From Phycisphaeraceae bacterium (GTDB lineage: Bacteria > Planctomycetota > Phycisphaerae > Phycisphaerales > Phycisphaeraceae), in contig JANQFR010000091.1 in assembly GCA_028277745.1 (NCBI GenBank), positions 62,001 to 126,000 of the forward strand: DNA of 64,000 bases. The letters are read 5' to 3'. The notes beneath the pieces are model-generated. The model saw only the letters and a list, made by a program, of their open reading frames with translations. It was not told the DNA's origin and ran no database searches. This document shows, in pieces, positions 39,529 through 48,572 of the stretch (positions are counted from its first letter, which is position 1; every line of letters starts with the position of its first letter). Position numbers and translations under genes: made by a program.

Positions 39529-40716
39529 TCATGGCTTATTGGCCAACCGGCGTAGCTCATGGATACCGTAAATCAGCGCGCGTGGAAGATGGAATGGATC
39601 TTTCACGTTCAGTCCCTTGACAACCACGGGAATAGTATTGCCTTGGCGATCGAGGTTCTGGCGCCAGTCGCCGAACTCGTGATTAGGATAACGGTCGAAC
39701 GCGTAATCGTGAATTTTGCGATACCACTGAAGCGCCCATTCCGCACGCCGCAAGCTATACGCCCGCAGTAGCGCGAAGAGCGCCTCTGTGTGCGGCCACC
39801 AAACTTTTGCATCCGGCTGATGCCACGCGGCGGCGCCCCCACGAGCGTGACGGGCTAAGAACAACCCCCCGTACTCCGCATCCCATCCCTTTTCAAGGTT
39901 CCAACGGATCATGTCCATCGCCAGGTTAATCCGATCGTCGCAACCACGATCCCGGTAGATACGCTCCATAAACCACATACTCTCGATCGCGTGACCCGGA
40001 ACAAAAGTCTGGCCGGCGTCGCTGTCGTCGATTGCTCCCCCGGGCCTGACCAGTTCGTACAACAATTGGTGATCGGGTTTGACGTGCTGTGTCATGATGA
40101 TCTCAGCCAGTTCAAGAGCACGATCGGCTATGCGTGTTTCTCCGGTGAGCTCGGCTAGTTCGTGGTAGCACAAGGCGAAGATCATTGACGGGCCGTGCGA
40201 TTGCATGCCGGGCGGGATCGGATGCGGATGGGTTTGAAGCTGGGAATGGTCATAGAGTCGCGGCGAGGTGTTATCGAAAGTCTCGACGGCCAACTCGGTG
40301 GCTCGGGTGTCACCGGTGGCCCGGGCATACTCGGTCAGCCCGTACATGGCGAAAGCGTCAACATAGATGCTTCGGGGTCCCTCGGCGAGCGAACCGTCGC
40401 GATGGAGGATGAAGGCCCACCGGCCATCGGGGCAACGCCCGTACTCGATAAGCAGACGTGCGATCGGGTGAGCGATTTCCAGCCAGCGGTCGTCGCCGTC
40501 GAAGTCGTTGAAAAGCGCTGAAAACACCCATAGGGCTCGCCCTTGGGACCAAAGCCACTTGTCCGTGCTCTGAACCACGCCTTCATCGGTGACGCAGTTG
40601 GTCAGCCCGCCATATTCATGGTCAATGCAGTGATCGATCCAGAACGGCATAACCTGCTCACGCAGATGGTGCTCATAGAATTTGAGCAGGCCGTTAAAGT
40701 GGTGAGGTTCAGTCAT
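39529..40716 (-). CDS. AGE-family epimerase/isomerase (N-acylglucosamine 2-epimerase fold)
   Basis: A 395-aa (alpha/alpha)6-barrel sugar epimerase. Family features include EYGGLTNCVTDEG, KWLWSQGRALWVFSALF, HAIESMWFMERIY and the late WWPHTEALFALL and RYPNHEFGDW stretches with the catalytic His residues. Candidate substrates are N-acylglucosamine, mannose or cellobiose-type sugars. It is the last gene of a seven-gene minus-strand block, 34 bp after the SDR gene, and probably converts a released sugar into a central-metabolism form. Confidence 0.88.
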   Translation of the reverse strand: MTEPHHFNGLLKFYEHHLREQVMPFWIDHCIDHEYGGLTNCVTDEGVVQSTDKWLWSQGRALWVFSALFNDFDGDDRWLEIAHPIARLLIEYGRCPDGRWAFILHRDGSLAEGPRSIYVDAFAMYGLTEYARATGDTRATELAVETFDNTSPRLYDHSQLQTHPHPIPPGMQSHGPSMIFALCYHELAELTGETRIADRALELAEIIMTQHVKPDHQLLYELVRPGGAIDDSDAGQTFVPGHAIESMWFMERIYRDRGCDDRINLAMDMIRWNLEKGWDAEYGGLFLARHARGGAAAWHQPDAKVWWPHTEALFALLRAYSLRRAEWALQWYRKIHDYAFDRYPNHEFGDWRQNLDRQGNTIPVVVKGLNVKDPFHLPRALIYGIHELRRLANKP

Positions 40717-40750
40717 ACAAAGTCTCGGGATCGTCTGAAGTACACCCGAC

Positions 40751-41464
40751 TCATTGCCCTGGGGTGAAGCGCCTGGCGATCAGCAGCTCACCCACGTCCA
40801 CGGTGTCGGGCAATTGGGTCATGAGCAAGATGATCTTCGCCACGTCGGGAGCGGGTATGAGAATGTCACGGTCGATGTCAACGCCGACGCGCTCGAAGAC
40901 CTCGGTATCGGTGCCGGTGGGGCTGACGGTGTTCACACGGATCTTCAGCGGGGCGAGTTCCTTGGCCAATGCGTGGCTGAATGTGATGACCGCGGCCTTG
41001 GTCGCGGAATAGACGGAGATGCGGTCGGCGTGGAGGTGGGCGGCAACCGACCCGATGTTGACGATCTGACCCCGGGCCGAGGAGCGTAGAAGCGGGACCG
41101 CGTTGCGACAAAGCAGGATCAGGCTGCGCAGGTTCACGCTTAACAAGGCGTCCACCGAGTGAGCAGGCATCTCGGCCATTTCACCGACCCAACTGCACCC
41201 GGCGTTGTTGACCAGCAAGTCGAGCGAACCGAATCGTTCTTCGGCGAAGTGGGTCAGCTCGTCGGGCGCGCCGGGATGAGAAAGGTCGGCGGCGTAGCCG
41301 ATGAAACGCTCGCCCAATTCGTTGTTGAGATCGCGCAGGCGTTCATGGTCCCGACCGGTCCCGATCACACGCCAGCCCTCGGCGACCAGCAGGCGGGCTG
41401 TCTCCCGGCCGATGCCGCTGGTCGCGCCGGTAACCAGCGCACGCTGACTCTCGGATTCGTTCAC
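40751..41464 (-). CDS. SDR-family oxidoreductase (classical)
   Basis: A 237-aa classical short-chain dehydrogenase. The cofactor motif is VTGATSGIGRETA, structural NNAG is in LLVNNAGCSWVG, and the catalytic Ser (NIGSVA) is followed by YSATK. It likely oxidises or reduces a sugar or sugar acid. The start is GTG at 41464 with GAGG upstream at suitable spacing. The frame upstream is open but overlaps the dehydrogenase gene. It starts 8 bp after that gene's stop. Confidence 0.88.
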   Translation of the reverse strand: MNESESQRALVTGATSGIGRETARLLVAEGWRVIGTGRDHERLRDLNNELGERFIGYAADLSHPGAPDELTHFAEERFGSLDLLVNNAGCSWVGEMAEMPAHSVDALLSVNLRSLILLCRNAVPLLRSSARGQIVNIGSVAAHLHADRISVYSATKAAVITFSHALAKELAPLKIRVNTVSPTGTDTEVFERVGVDIDRDILIPAPDVAKIILLMTQLPDTVDVGELLIARRFTPGQ

Positions 41465-41472
41465 GCCGAGCC

Positions 41473-42462
41473 TCACTTTCGCCAGTCCAGGACGACGCCG
41501 AGGGCGTCTTCCCGGCGATTTAAAAGAGTGTCGTACATTGCCGGCGCGTCGCTGGACGGCACGACGTGGCTGATCAGCGGTTTCATCTGCATGCGACCGG
41601 CCGCCAGGTGCTCGGCGCATTGCAATTCGTCACTGAGCGTGCAATTGGTTGGGTTATAGAAGGTCAATTCTTTGGCATGGGGCCAGAGCAAGTCCAATGA
41701 GGTCAGACCCGGGTAGTACCCCTGAAAGCAGTAGCGACCCTTTGCACGCAACCAGTGAAACGATTGGTTAATGGTCGGGGCGTGTGCTGAAGTATCAATC
41801 ACCGCGTCCAGCCCTTCTGGCTGTAGTTGCCTGATGGCTTCAGTGGGATCTTGCCGCGAAGGGTTGATCCGAACCGCACCCGACAGTTCGGCGGCGAGGT
41901 CGAGACGGGCGTCGAGCAGGTCCAGGCCTATTACCTTTGCGCCGCGTAGCATCGCGGTCTGTGCGCTGAACTGACCGATGAGCCCAAGGCCAATCACCGC
42001 GACACACTCGCCCGTCTCAACCGGCATGATGTCTGCGGCGCCGTGATAGCCGATTGCGGCCATGCACAGCAGCGCGGCTTCTTCAGGAGCCACGCCGTCG
42101 GGTAATCTAAACAGTTCCGGTTCGTCCGCCGAAACCACGGACCACTCCGTGTGTCCGCCCCATTCAATATTCGTCCGATCGTCGACGCGCGTCGAACGCA
42201 GGAAGACAATATCGCCTTCGCTGAACTTCTTTGTCGGGTCGGCGATCCGTTCGATTACACCGACTTTCTGGTAGCCCGGAATCGTTGGGAACTGCGTCGA
42301 CCAGTAATGGCCGGTCAGGCTCCACAGTTCGGTCCCCGGGCTGATGCCGGAAAACAGCGTCCGGATCACAAGCTCGCCGGGTTTGGGATCGGGTAACTCG
42401 ATCGATTGGACTTCGACCTTGCCCTCTTCGACAAAAACGACGGCTCTTGAAGAGATGCCCAC
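41473..42462 (-). CDS. MDR-family zinc-type alcohol/sugar dehydrogenase
   Basis: A 329-aa medium-chain dehydrogenase. The N-terminal GroES-like domain has PKPGELVIRTLFSGISPGTE, and the Rossmann part has VAVIGLGLIGQFSAQTA followed by VIGLDLLDARLDLA. The typical catalytic-zinc Cys of the GISxGTE region is absent (Ser), as in the bi-domain oxidoreductase-like subgroup, so zinc may not be bound. The GTG start at 42462 is supported by AGGAG eight bases upstream. It is paired with the SDR and AGE epimerase genes for sugar oxidation or isomerisation. Confidence 0.85.
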   Translation of the reverse strand: MGISSRAVVFVEEGKVEVQSIELPDPKPGELVIRTLFSGISPGTELWSLTGHYWSTQFPTIPGYQKVGVIERIADPTKKFSEGDIVFLRSTRVDDRTNIEWGGHTEWSVVSADEPELFRLPDGVAPEEAALLCMAAIGYHGAADIMPVETGECVAVIGLGLIGQFSAQTAMLRGAKVIGLDLLDARLDLAAELSGAVRINPSRQDPTEAIRQLQPEGLDAVIDTSAHAPTINQSFHWLRAKGRYCFQGYYPGLTSLDLLWPHAKELTFYNPTNCTLSDELQCAEHLAAGRMQMKPLISHVVPSSDAPAMYDTLLNRREDALGVVLDWRK

Positions 42463-42627
42463 GAAAAATGCTCCTGTCAAACAGCTGAGGATCGGGCAAC
42501 ACAAAACCATGCAACGACGGTGGTTGAGCGTTCACCCGTGGCGGCAAGACAAGCCGGTGCGCCCGGTTACCTTCCAAAACCACTGACCGCGGGAAGCGGA
42601 AAGGATGTTTTGCCGAAACAGCTACGG

Positions 42628-43779
42628 TCATCCCCCGTTCACGAAACGGTCCCAATGTGGCGCGTGCGTCATCGGATAGAGGGCGAAGGCGTCCTGCCGA
42701 GCAGCCAGCGCCATGGCGCTGAGCCCGTCGGTTACAAAGAACTTGGGCTGTGACATACAGGCCTTGATGTCGGCATTGCCGGCGATGCTGGCGATGGCCA
42801 TACCTTCGAGTTGATGCTTGCGGACGGCCTGTAGGTTATTGCTGATGACGCGATCCATGATGGCGTAGCCGGCATCGACAACCTCGCCCAGAGATTCGCG
42901 CAAGTCGGCCCAACGGTCGCGACAGTGTTGCAGCACCATGAGGAGCAGCGGGTCTTTGGCGCTGCCGTGGTCACGATCACGGAACCATGCCCCGCCAAAG
43001 TTGACGATGGACCATTCGGCGATATCGCGGAGACGAGCGTCCAGGGCCGCTCGGAGTTGGTCTTCACTCGGGTCCAAGTGCGCGAGGGCCACCAGCATGC
43101 TCTCTCCACCATAGCCGCGGTTATGGATGGCGCCGCCGTAGTACGCGCTGTCAAAGTCCAAGTCATTAGCCATCCAACTCGCGGTCTGGGTCGCCCGCTC
43201 GCGGTGCCGCGACTCGCCGGTGACCTGTGCCAACGGCCAAAGGAACAGGTTGCTTTGCTGCACCGCGCAGTGGTAGGGCGCCTGATCGAGACACCGGAAC
43301 TCATCGTACCCTAGCGCGAACGAGCCATCGGGCATGGACCACCGCTCGATGATGTGATCGGTGAACCGTCGGACGGATTTGAGGTAGCGTTGTGAACGCT
43401 CGTCCTCAAGACCAAGCGTCACGGCGACGTCCAGCAGGGTCACCGCGATGGTGCCGCAGTCGGCGACGTACCACTTTCGCGGCACGCCGCGATCGATCCG
43501 GTAGCCATAGCCCATATTGTAGGCGTCGGGGTGACCCGCCGTCCCTTGAAGGCGAAGGGTCATCTCCGCCCAGTGCACGGCCTCATCGACGTAAGCACCG
43601 CAAGGCTCGATCCGGTGGACCGCCAACATCGCTCGAACCGCATGGGCCTGCTGGAACGCCTGATTGCACCATTCGTTCTCCAGCGACCAGAGCGGGCCGT
43701 TGCGCATCAGCACCGCATGGATCTGTTCGGCCATCACCTGGCTGGGCGTGGCTTGCGTTTCCTGCATATTCACACTCAT
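42628..43779 (-). CDS. Putative (alpha/alpha)-toroid glycosidase-like protein
   Basis: A 383-aa cytosolic protein without a signal peptide, rich in regularly spaced aromatic helices (WSLENEWCNQAFQQAHAVRA, then YNMGYGYRIDRGVPRKWYVAD and YGGAIHNRGYGGESMLV). This is the look of six-hairpin glycosidase or unsaturated-glycuronyl-hydrolase-like folds. No catalytic motif can be assigned with confidence. Context (AGE epimerase, dehydrogenases, sulfatase) supports a role in oligosaccharide breakdown. Confidence 0.6.
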   Translation of the reverse strand: MSVNMQETQATPSQVMAEQIHAVLMRNGPLWSLENEWCNQAFQQAHAVRAMLAVHRIEPCGAYVDEAVHWAEMTLRLQGTAGHPDAYNMGYGYRIDRGVPRKWYVADCGTIAVTLLDVAVTLGLEDERSQRYLKSVRRFTDHIIERWSMPDGSFALGYDEFRCLDQAPYHCAVQQSNLFLWPLAQVTGESRHRERATQTASWMANDLDFDSAYYGGAIHNRGYGGESMLVALAHLDPSEDQLRAALDARLRDIAEWSIVNFGGAWFRDRDHGSAKDPLLLMVLQHCRDRWADLRESLGEVVDAGYAIMDRVISNNLQAVRKHQLEGMAIASIAGNADIKACMSQPKFFVTDGLSAMALAARQDAFALYPMTHAPHWDRFVNGG

Positions 43780-43828
43780 AGCTTTGTTGGATACTCCCGG
43801 CGATCGCGCCGTTGTATTTGCGCCCGCT

Positions 43829-44506
43829 TCAGCGCCAGAAGGGCGGGATATCTGAGTCGTTCCAGCCCGGGTTGGTCATGTCTTCGTAGGTATAAGGCCT
43901 CACGGAGTAGTCAGCGAACAGCACGTTCGCCTTGTCGCCGTGACGGGCCTCGACGTCGTTGGAGCCGCCCGGGGCGAATGGATTGATCAAGTCATTGTTC
44001 GCATCGCTGACGAGAGGGATGGCGGAAGGCTTGAGTACGTTCGCCGCAAGGTGATATCTTCCTGTGTACGAAGGAGCGTTTGCGCTGAAATTTCGATAAT
44101 TAATCCCGTAATTGATCCGTACCTGCGCCTTATTGGACACCCCGGTGTTATAGATCGGCGGGTCTTCATCCGACGGGCAGGTCAGAATCCCGATGCGGTC
44201 GAGCATGACGCCGGCGGGGTAATCGCATTGGAGGTATTCACCCAGCAGATACCAGTAGTCCCAATACGGGGTGGGGTAGTACTGGTCGCTGTCGACAAGG
44301 TAGCTCTCAGTGGCGATGCCGATCTGACGGAGTTGGCTGAGGCACGCCGTGCGTTGCGCCTCCTCCCGCGCCCTGGACAGCACAGGAAGCAAAATCGCGA
44401 TAAGCAGAGCAACGATCGAAATCACCACGAGCAGTTCGATCAAGGTGAAACCACTCGAACGTGTCTTAGCGCGTTGCGCATTCTGTGTTTTGAACTCGAT
44501 GATCAT
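43829..44506 (-). CDS. Pseudopilin with H-X9-D tail, within the glycan island
   Basis: A 225-aa protein. The prepilin signal is classical (RSSGFTLIELLVVISIVALL, with Gly at -1). The periplasmic part has CPSDEDPP and a C-terminal RHGDKANVLFADYSVR, an H-X9-D motif with Tyr in place of the final Gly. ATG at 44506 has GGAAGG upstream. It sits between a PEP-CTERM gene and the toroid glycosidase-like gene in the same orientation, so it may be part of a surface device that handles the polysaccharide. Confidence 0.85.
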   Translation of the reverse strand: MIIEFKTQNAQRAKTRSSGFTLIELLVVISIVALLIAILLPVLSRAREEAQRTACLSQLRQIGIATESYLVDSDQYYPTPYWDYWYLLGEYLQCDYPAGVMLDRIGILTCPSDEDPPIYNTGVSNKAQVRINYGINYRNFSANAPSYTGRYHLAANVLKPSAIPLVSDANNDLINPFAPGGSNDVEARHGDKANVLFADYSVRPYTYEDMTNPGWNDSDIPPFWR

Positions 44507-44623
44507 AACGATGCCTTCCGTAGGAGTGCTGTCTTCGTTTTGCGCAGGCTCTCGTAAGCGAACATCGATCAATTTATCTGCATAAGATTTGCTGTCGGCG
44601 CCATGGCCCCACGTCGTCAGGAT

Positions 44624-45514
44624 TCACCGACTGTTACGTCTGTTTGGCAATATCATAGACAAGCCAAGAGCGATCAAGCCGGTGGTGGCCGGCTCGGGAA
44701 CGATGAGGATGTCGTCGATAGAACTATCGATGAGCCGCGCGCCTGTGGCGCCGCCGGTTGTGAAAAAGCTGATCTCATCCAAACCGCCGCTGGGGTCACC
44801 ATTGAGGACGTTTAGAGTTTCGGTATTCGCTTGATCGGGATTGAGACCAAGATCGACGTCAAGATTAGTCGCGGTCACGGTTGTCGTCGCACCTACGAGG
44901 TCGATCTCGAGGTCGATCTGATACCAGTCGTCCTCGAAAACATCACTTATGATGACGACACTATCGCCGATTCCCAACAGCCTCAGACCCGCATTTGGCC
45001 CCTCGTTGTCTTCCGGACGCATCTCTAACCGAACGATGTCCGAGTCGGTGTCGTTGCCGAGGCCCAGAACAATCACGGCGTTCGTGGGATTGAAGCCGAC
45101 CGAAGTATTGAAGCGGATTTTGAAGCTGACGGCGATGCTGTCAGTCTGCTGCGTGAATCCACGTTCGATTTGGTTAAAACCGTTATCTGCCCCCTGAACG
45201 TGCAGGACCTGCTGATTCGTTCCAGACCCACCGGTAGAAGTCCCAGCCGTGACCTGAACGCGCGAGGGATCGGGGATAGAACTGGGAGGAGGGGTGGGGT
45301 TGGGGATGTTTTCGGTCACGCTCCAATTGGCGGGATTCCCGTCGCCGGGGTTGGTTGGGTCGTTGTCGTCGTTATCGCCCGCCGTGCCGGCCACGGCTGT
45401 GTAAGATTCAAAGTTCTCGCTGAAGAAGACCGCCCCTCGGGCGGCGGCGGAACCCAGGGTGATCCCCCCGGCCGTGATCACGGTGCTAAGGATTCGACAT
45501 GCGGCTTGGTTCAT
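44624..45514 (-). CDS. PEP-CTERM sorted secreted protein, beta-sandwich type
   Basis: A 296-aa exported protein. A signal peptide (CRILSTVITAGGITLGSAAA) is followed by a concanavalin/laminin-G-like beta-sandwich (VFFSENFESY, VSFKIRFNTSVG, DWYQIDLEIDLVG, GLDEISFFTTGG). The C-terminal sorting signal is VPEPATTGLIALGLSMIL, then RRNSR. A strong AAAAGGAGG ribosome site precedes the ATG at 45514. In its setting it may be a surface glycan-binding protein, but no catalytic residues are identified. Confidence 0.8.
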   Translation of the reverse strand: MNQAACRILSTVITAGGITLGSAAARGAVFFSENFESYTAVAGTAGDNDDNDPTNPGDGNPANWSVTENIPNPTPPPSSIPDPSRVQVTAGTSTGGSGTNQQVLHVQGADNGFNQIERGFTQQTDSIAVSFKIRFNTSVGFNPTNAVIVLGLGNDTDSDIVRLEMRPEDNEGPNAGLRLLGIGDSVVIISDVFEDDWYQIDLEIDLVGATTTVTATNLDVDLGLNPDQANTETLNVLNGDPSGGLDEISFFTTGGATGARLIDSSIDDILIVPEPATTGLIALGLSMILPNRRNSR

Positions 45515-45701
45515 GAGATTCCTCCTTTTAACCTTTCTGGCTATTGCCATCGGCGGCCGTCGGTTGGATCGGCGGGCGTTGCCCTGCAGGCTGGGGCGGT
45601 ATCTGAAATCCTGATGAAGTGCGTTGCCTTTCTCAATTTTCATCGTTTCCGGCGATTGACTTCCTCAAAGCATCGAAGTCTCTGTTCGCGTCAGGACAAC
45701 G

Positions 45702-46853
45702 TTACAAACCGGCTCCTATCAAAGGAGGTGGCGACTTTCCAGGAATACGGGGAGACGCGATGGACCGACCCCAACGAATTCCTGTTTCCACGCGGATAGA
45801 TGACGGCTCAGCGGGCCGGCCTTCGATCGCCGACACGAGTAGTCGCGTGGCTTGACGGACGGTTTCACCGATGGTGGCCATGGAGTCGCCGGCGGTGAGT
45901 TCCACGGGATACACATCGGGCGCGTTGTTGTCGATCGCAGCGACGGAGATATCTTCGGGGACCCGAAGATTCATTTCATAACACAGCCGCAGCAACACGC
46001 CGACCGCCGCCTCATCGGGCGCAATGATCGCGGTCGGGCGAGGCTGCTGGCTGAGCACGCGGCGGATGACGGTCAGGTAATCGGTAGGCGGTGTGCGGTT
46101 GGGAATATCAAATACAACGTCCCGGCCGCGAGCATCGAGACTGGCGGCATAGCGGCGCACCTCATCGCAAAATGCCTGGCGCTGCGGATCGTGGGTGTAT
46201 AAACCCACCCGGACGTCGCGATGACCCCGCTCGATCAAGTGCTCAAGGAGCTGACCCAACACGGGTCGGCGATCCGCCCAGACGCAAGGGCGATTCGAAG
46301 CCGCCAGCTTCTGCCCCGGGTTATGCAGGATGACAAGGTGGATGTTTTGCTCGGACAGGTGCTCGAGATGGTCGGCTTCGACGGTCCGATCGGGCCAAAG
46401 CAGCGCGGCTTGGATACGCCGAGCCAGGAGCACCTGGCCGGCTTCGATCTTGATGCGGTCCGGGCGGTAGGAGAGCTGCGAGACGGCATAACGCCCGTGA
46501 TGCAGCAACCGGTTGACCGAGCCCAAGACGTGAGACGCCACCGGCTGTTGCACCCGGTCTTCATAAAGGTATTGCGGCAACACCACGGCGACTTGGACGG
46601 CCAGCTCACGGGGCCGGATTTCACTCACGAAATTGCCGACACGCGGCCGCTTCGTAATCACGCCTTGTTCGACCAGTTCCGCCAAACCGCGACGGACGGT
46701 GCGGTGATTGATGGCCAGAACTTTCGCGAGCTCCCGCTCGGGCGGCAACTGTTCCCCGGCCGCGAACCGGCCATCCGTGATCCACGTAAGGATACGGTCG
46801 CGTGCCAGCCGGTTTTTTGGAGGTGTTTGTGCCATAAATGCCTGTTTTTTCAT
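45702..46853 (-). CDS. GntR-HTH/LacI-type sensor hybrid regulator (first)
   Basis: A 383-aa regulator. The N-terminal GntR winged helix (LARDRILTWITDGRFAAGEQ, then LPPERELAKVL and HRTVRRGLAELVEQGVI) is joined to a LacI/periplasmic-binding sensor (~80-370; VAVVLPQYLY, HRDVRVGLYTHD, PTAIIAPDEAAVGVL). The AraR-like design implies derepression by a sugar. ATG at 46853 is preceded by an in-frame GTG. It is divergent from the sulfatase gene and leads the seven-gene minus-strand block, so it likely controls both directions. Confidence 0.88.
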   Translation of the reverse strand: MKKQAFMAQTPPKNRLARDRILTWITDGRFAAGEQLPPERELAKVLAINHRTVRRGLAELVEQGVITKRPRVGNFVSEIRPRELAVQVAVVLPQYLYEDRVQQPVASHVLGSVNRLLHHGRYAVSQLSYRPDRIKIEAGQVLLARRIQAALLWPDRTVEADHLEHLSEQNIHLVILHNPGQKLAASNRPCVWADRRPVLGQLLEHLIERGHRDVRVGLYTHDPQRQAFCDEVRRYAASLDARGRDVVFDIPNRTPPTDYLTVIRRVLSQQPRPTAIIAPDEAAVGVLLRLCYEMNLRVPEDISVAAIDNNAPDVYPVELTAGDSMATIGETVRQATRLLVSAIEGRPAEPSSIRVETGIRWGRSIASPRIPGKSPPPLIGAGL

Positions 46854-46873
46854 CACTCACGTATGCGGCGCGC

Positions 46874-46894
46874 CTGTGATGTATCTGTGATGTA
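46874..46894. promoter_or_regulatory. Direct repeat CTGTGATGTA x2, 11-bp period
   Basis: Two copies of CTGTGATGTA (46874-46883 and 46885-46894) lie 20 bp upstream of the regulator start, one helical turn apart. An inverted ACCGG-N4-CCGGT element follows at 46899-46912. The arrangement fits an operator for the divergent GntR/LacI hybrid regulator; pairing is inferred. Confidence 0.45.
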
Positions 46895-47039
46895 CAATAC
46901 CGGAAGGCCGGTTTCAAGTCAATATTCAATTACAACATGAATACAGGCTTCTGATGCTGCCCTGTGACGATTCCGTCATACATCTGCGGTTGGGGATGTG
47001 CGGAACTTTTCTAAAATACTTTCTCAAAAGGAGTTAATC

Positions 47040-48542
47040 GTGAGAATGCAACCCAGGGATGGCGCAGATCAACCTAATGTTGTGCTGATCTTTGTCGATC
47101 AGTGGCGAGGCGACTGCCTTGGGGTGATGGGGCATCCAGTGGTCGAGACACCCTACCTCGACGAAATGGCTTCACGCGGGGCGGTGTTTCGGCGGTGTTA
47201 TGCGGCGACGCCCAGTTGTGTCCCCGCCCGGGCTTCGCTCCATACCGGGCTCACCCCGCGCTCCCACGGCCGTGTTGGATATCGCGATGGCGTGCCCTGG
47301 AATTACGACACGACGCTGGCCGGCGAGTTCACCCGCCATGGGTACCAGACCGAGTGCGTCGGCAAGATGCATGTTTACCCCGAACGCACCCAGCTGGGCT
47401 TCCAGCATGTCCAGTTGCACGACGGTTACCTGCACTTCGCACGTAAACAGCAACCCAATCTTGAGGACGTCGACGACTATCTGCCATGGCTGCGCCAGCG
47501 CGTCGGACACGACTTCGATTATGCTGAGCACGGCATGAGCTGCAACGGTTACACCGTGCGGCCATGGCCCCTGGACGAACACTTCCATCCAACCAACTGG
47601 CTCGCCGGTCAGTCGATCGACTTTCTCCGCAGGCGTGACCCGCGCAAACCCTTCTTCCTCATGATGAGCTTCCACCGCCCTCACCCGCCGCTCGATCCGC
47701 CGGACTGGGCGATTCAACAGTACCTCGACGTGCACATGCCCGACCCGCCGGTCGGCGACTGGGCCGATGGTATGTTGGCTGATCGCTATCGAGAGTACGA
47801 TCCCTCCGCCGGTCCGAAACAGATGCCTCCCCGCCGACTCCAACGCGCCCGCGCCGGCTACTACGGCCACCTGACCCATATCGACCACCAAATCCGACGA
47901 TTTATTGAGGCGCTCAACGACTATGGGATGGGCGAAAACACCTGGATCGTTTTCACCGCAGATCACGGTGACCTGCTCGGCGATCATCACATGTTTGCCA
48001 AGAGCATGCCCTACGAAGGATCGGCTCGGGTGCCTCTGTTCATTCTTCCCCCGCCCGGGAATCGAGAAGCGGTGTTAGCGCCTGGGAAGCCGGGCCAGCC
48101 GATCTATTGTGACGCGCCCATCGAACTGCGAGACATCATGCCGACGCTGCTGGATGCCGCCCATTTACCGATCCCGGATTCTTTGGAAGGCCGTAGTGTC
48201 CTGCCTCTAATGCGTGCCCCTGCCTCCGAATGGCGACGCTACGTTCACGGCGAACACACCACCGTCTTCGGCTCTGTCCACTACTTGACCGATGGACAAC
48301 GAAAATACGTCTGGTTCGCGCGCACCGGGCGTGAGCAGCTGTTCGATCTCGCGGCCGATCCCACCGAGACCCGCGACGTGTCCGGGCTCCCGGCGTGGCA
48401 GGACGAACTGGCGACGTTCCGACAAGCCATGGTGCACGAACTGACCGATCGAGAAGAGGGCTTCACCGATGGCAGGCAGCTGCAACGCGTCGAACACGTG
48501 GACCCCGTTCGCCCGCATTTGCGCGCCTCCTTGCGTTCGTAA
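47040..48542 (+). CDS. Sulfatase of the alkaline-phosphatase superfamily (formylglycine type)
   Basis: A 500-aa sulfatase. The maturation motif is C60-V-P-A-R64 (TPSCVPARASLHTG), the Cys being converted to formylglycine. Metal-site residues appear in FVDQWRGDCLG and the C-terminal TADHGDLLGDH. It has no clear signal peptide, so it may act on imported oligosaccharides. The start is GTG at 47040, with AAAAGGAG six bases before it; ATG at 47046 is spaced less well. No maturase gene is in the window. It probably removes sulfate esters in the glycan pathway. Confidence 0.93.
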   Translation: MRMQPRDGADQPNVVLIFVDQWRGDCLGVMGHPVVETPYLDEMASRGAVFRRCYAATPSCVPARASLHTGLTPRSHGRVGYRDGVPWNYDTTLAGEFTRHGYQTECVGKMHVYPERTQLGFQHVQLHDGYLHFARKQQPNLEDVDDYLPWLRQRVGHDFDYAEHGMSCNGYTVRPWPLDEHFHPTNWLAGQSIDFLRRRDPRKPFFLMMSFHRPHPPLDPPDWAIQQYLDVHMPDPPVGDWADGMLADRYREYDPSAGPKQMPPRRLQRARAGYYGHLTHIDHQIRRFIEALNDYGMGENTWIVFTADHGDLLGDHHMFAKSMPYEGSARVPLFILPPPGNREAVLAPGKPGQPIYCDAPIELRDIMPTLLDAAHLPIPDSLEGRSVLPLMRAPASEWRRYVHGEHTTVFGSVHYLTDGQRKYVWFARTGREQLFDLAADPTETRDVSGLPAWQDELATFRQAMVHELTDREEGFTDGRQLQRVEHVDPVRPHLRASLRS

Positions 48543-48572
48543 GAAACCTACGAGGCCGGTCAACCACGCAGA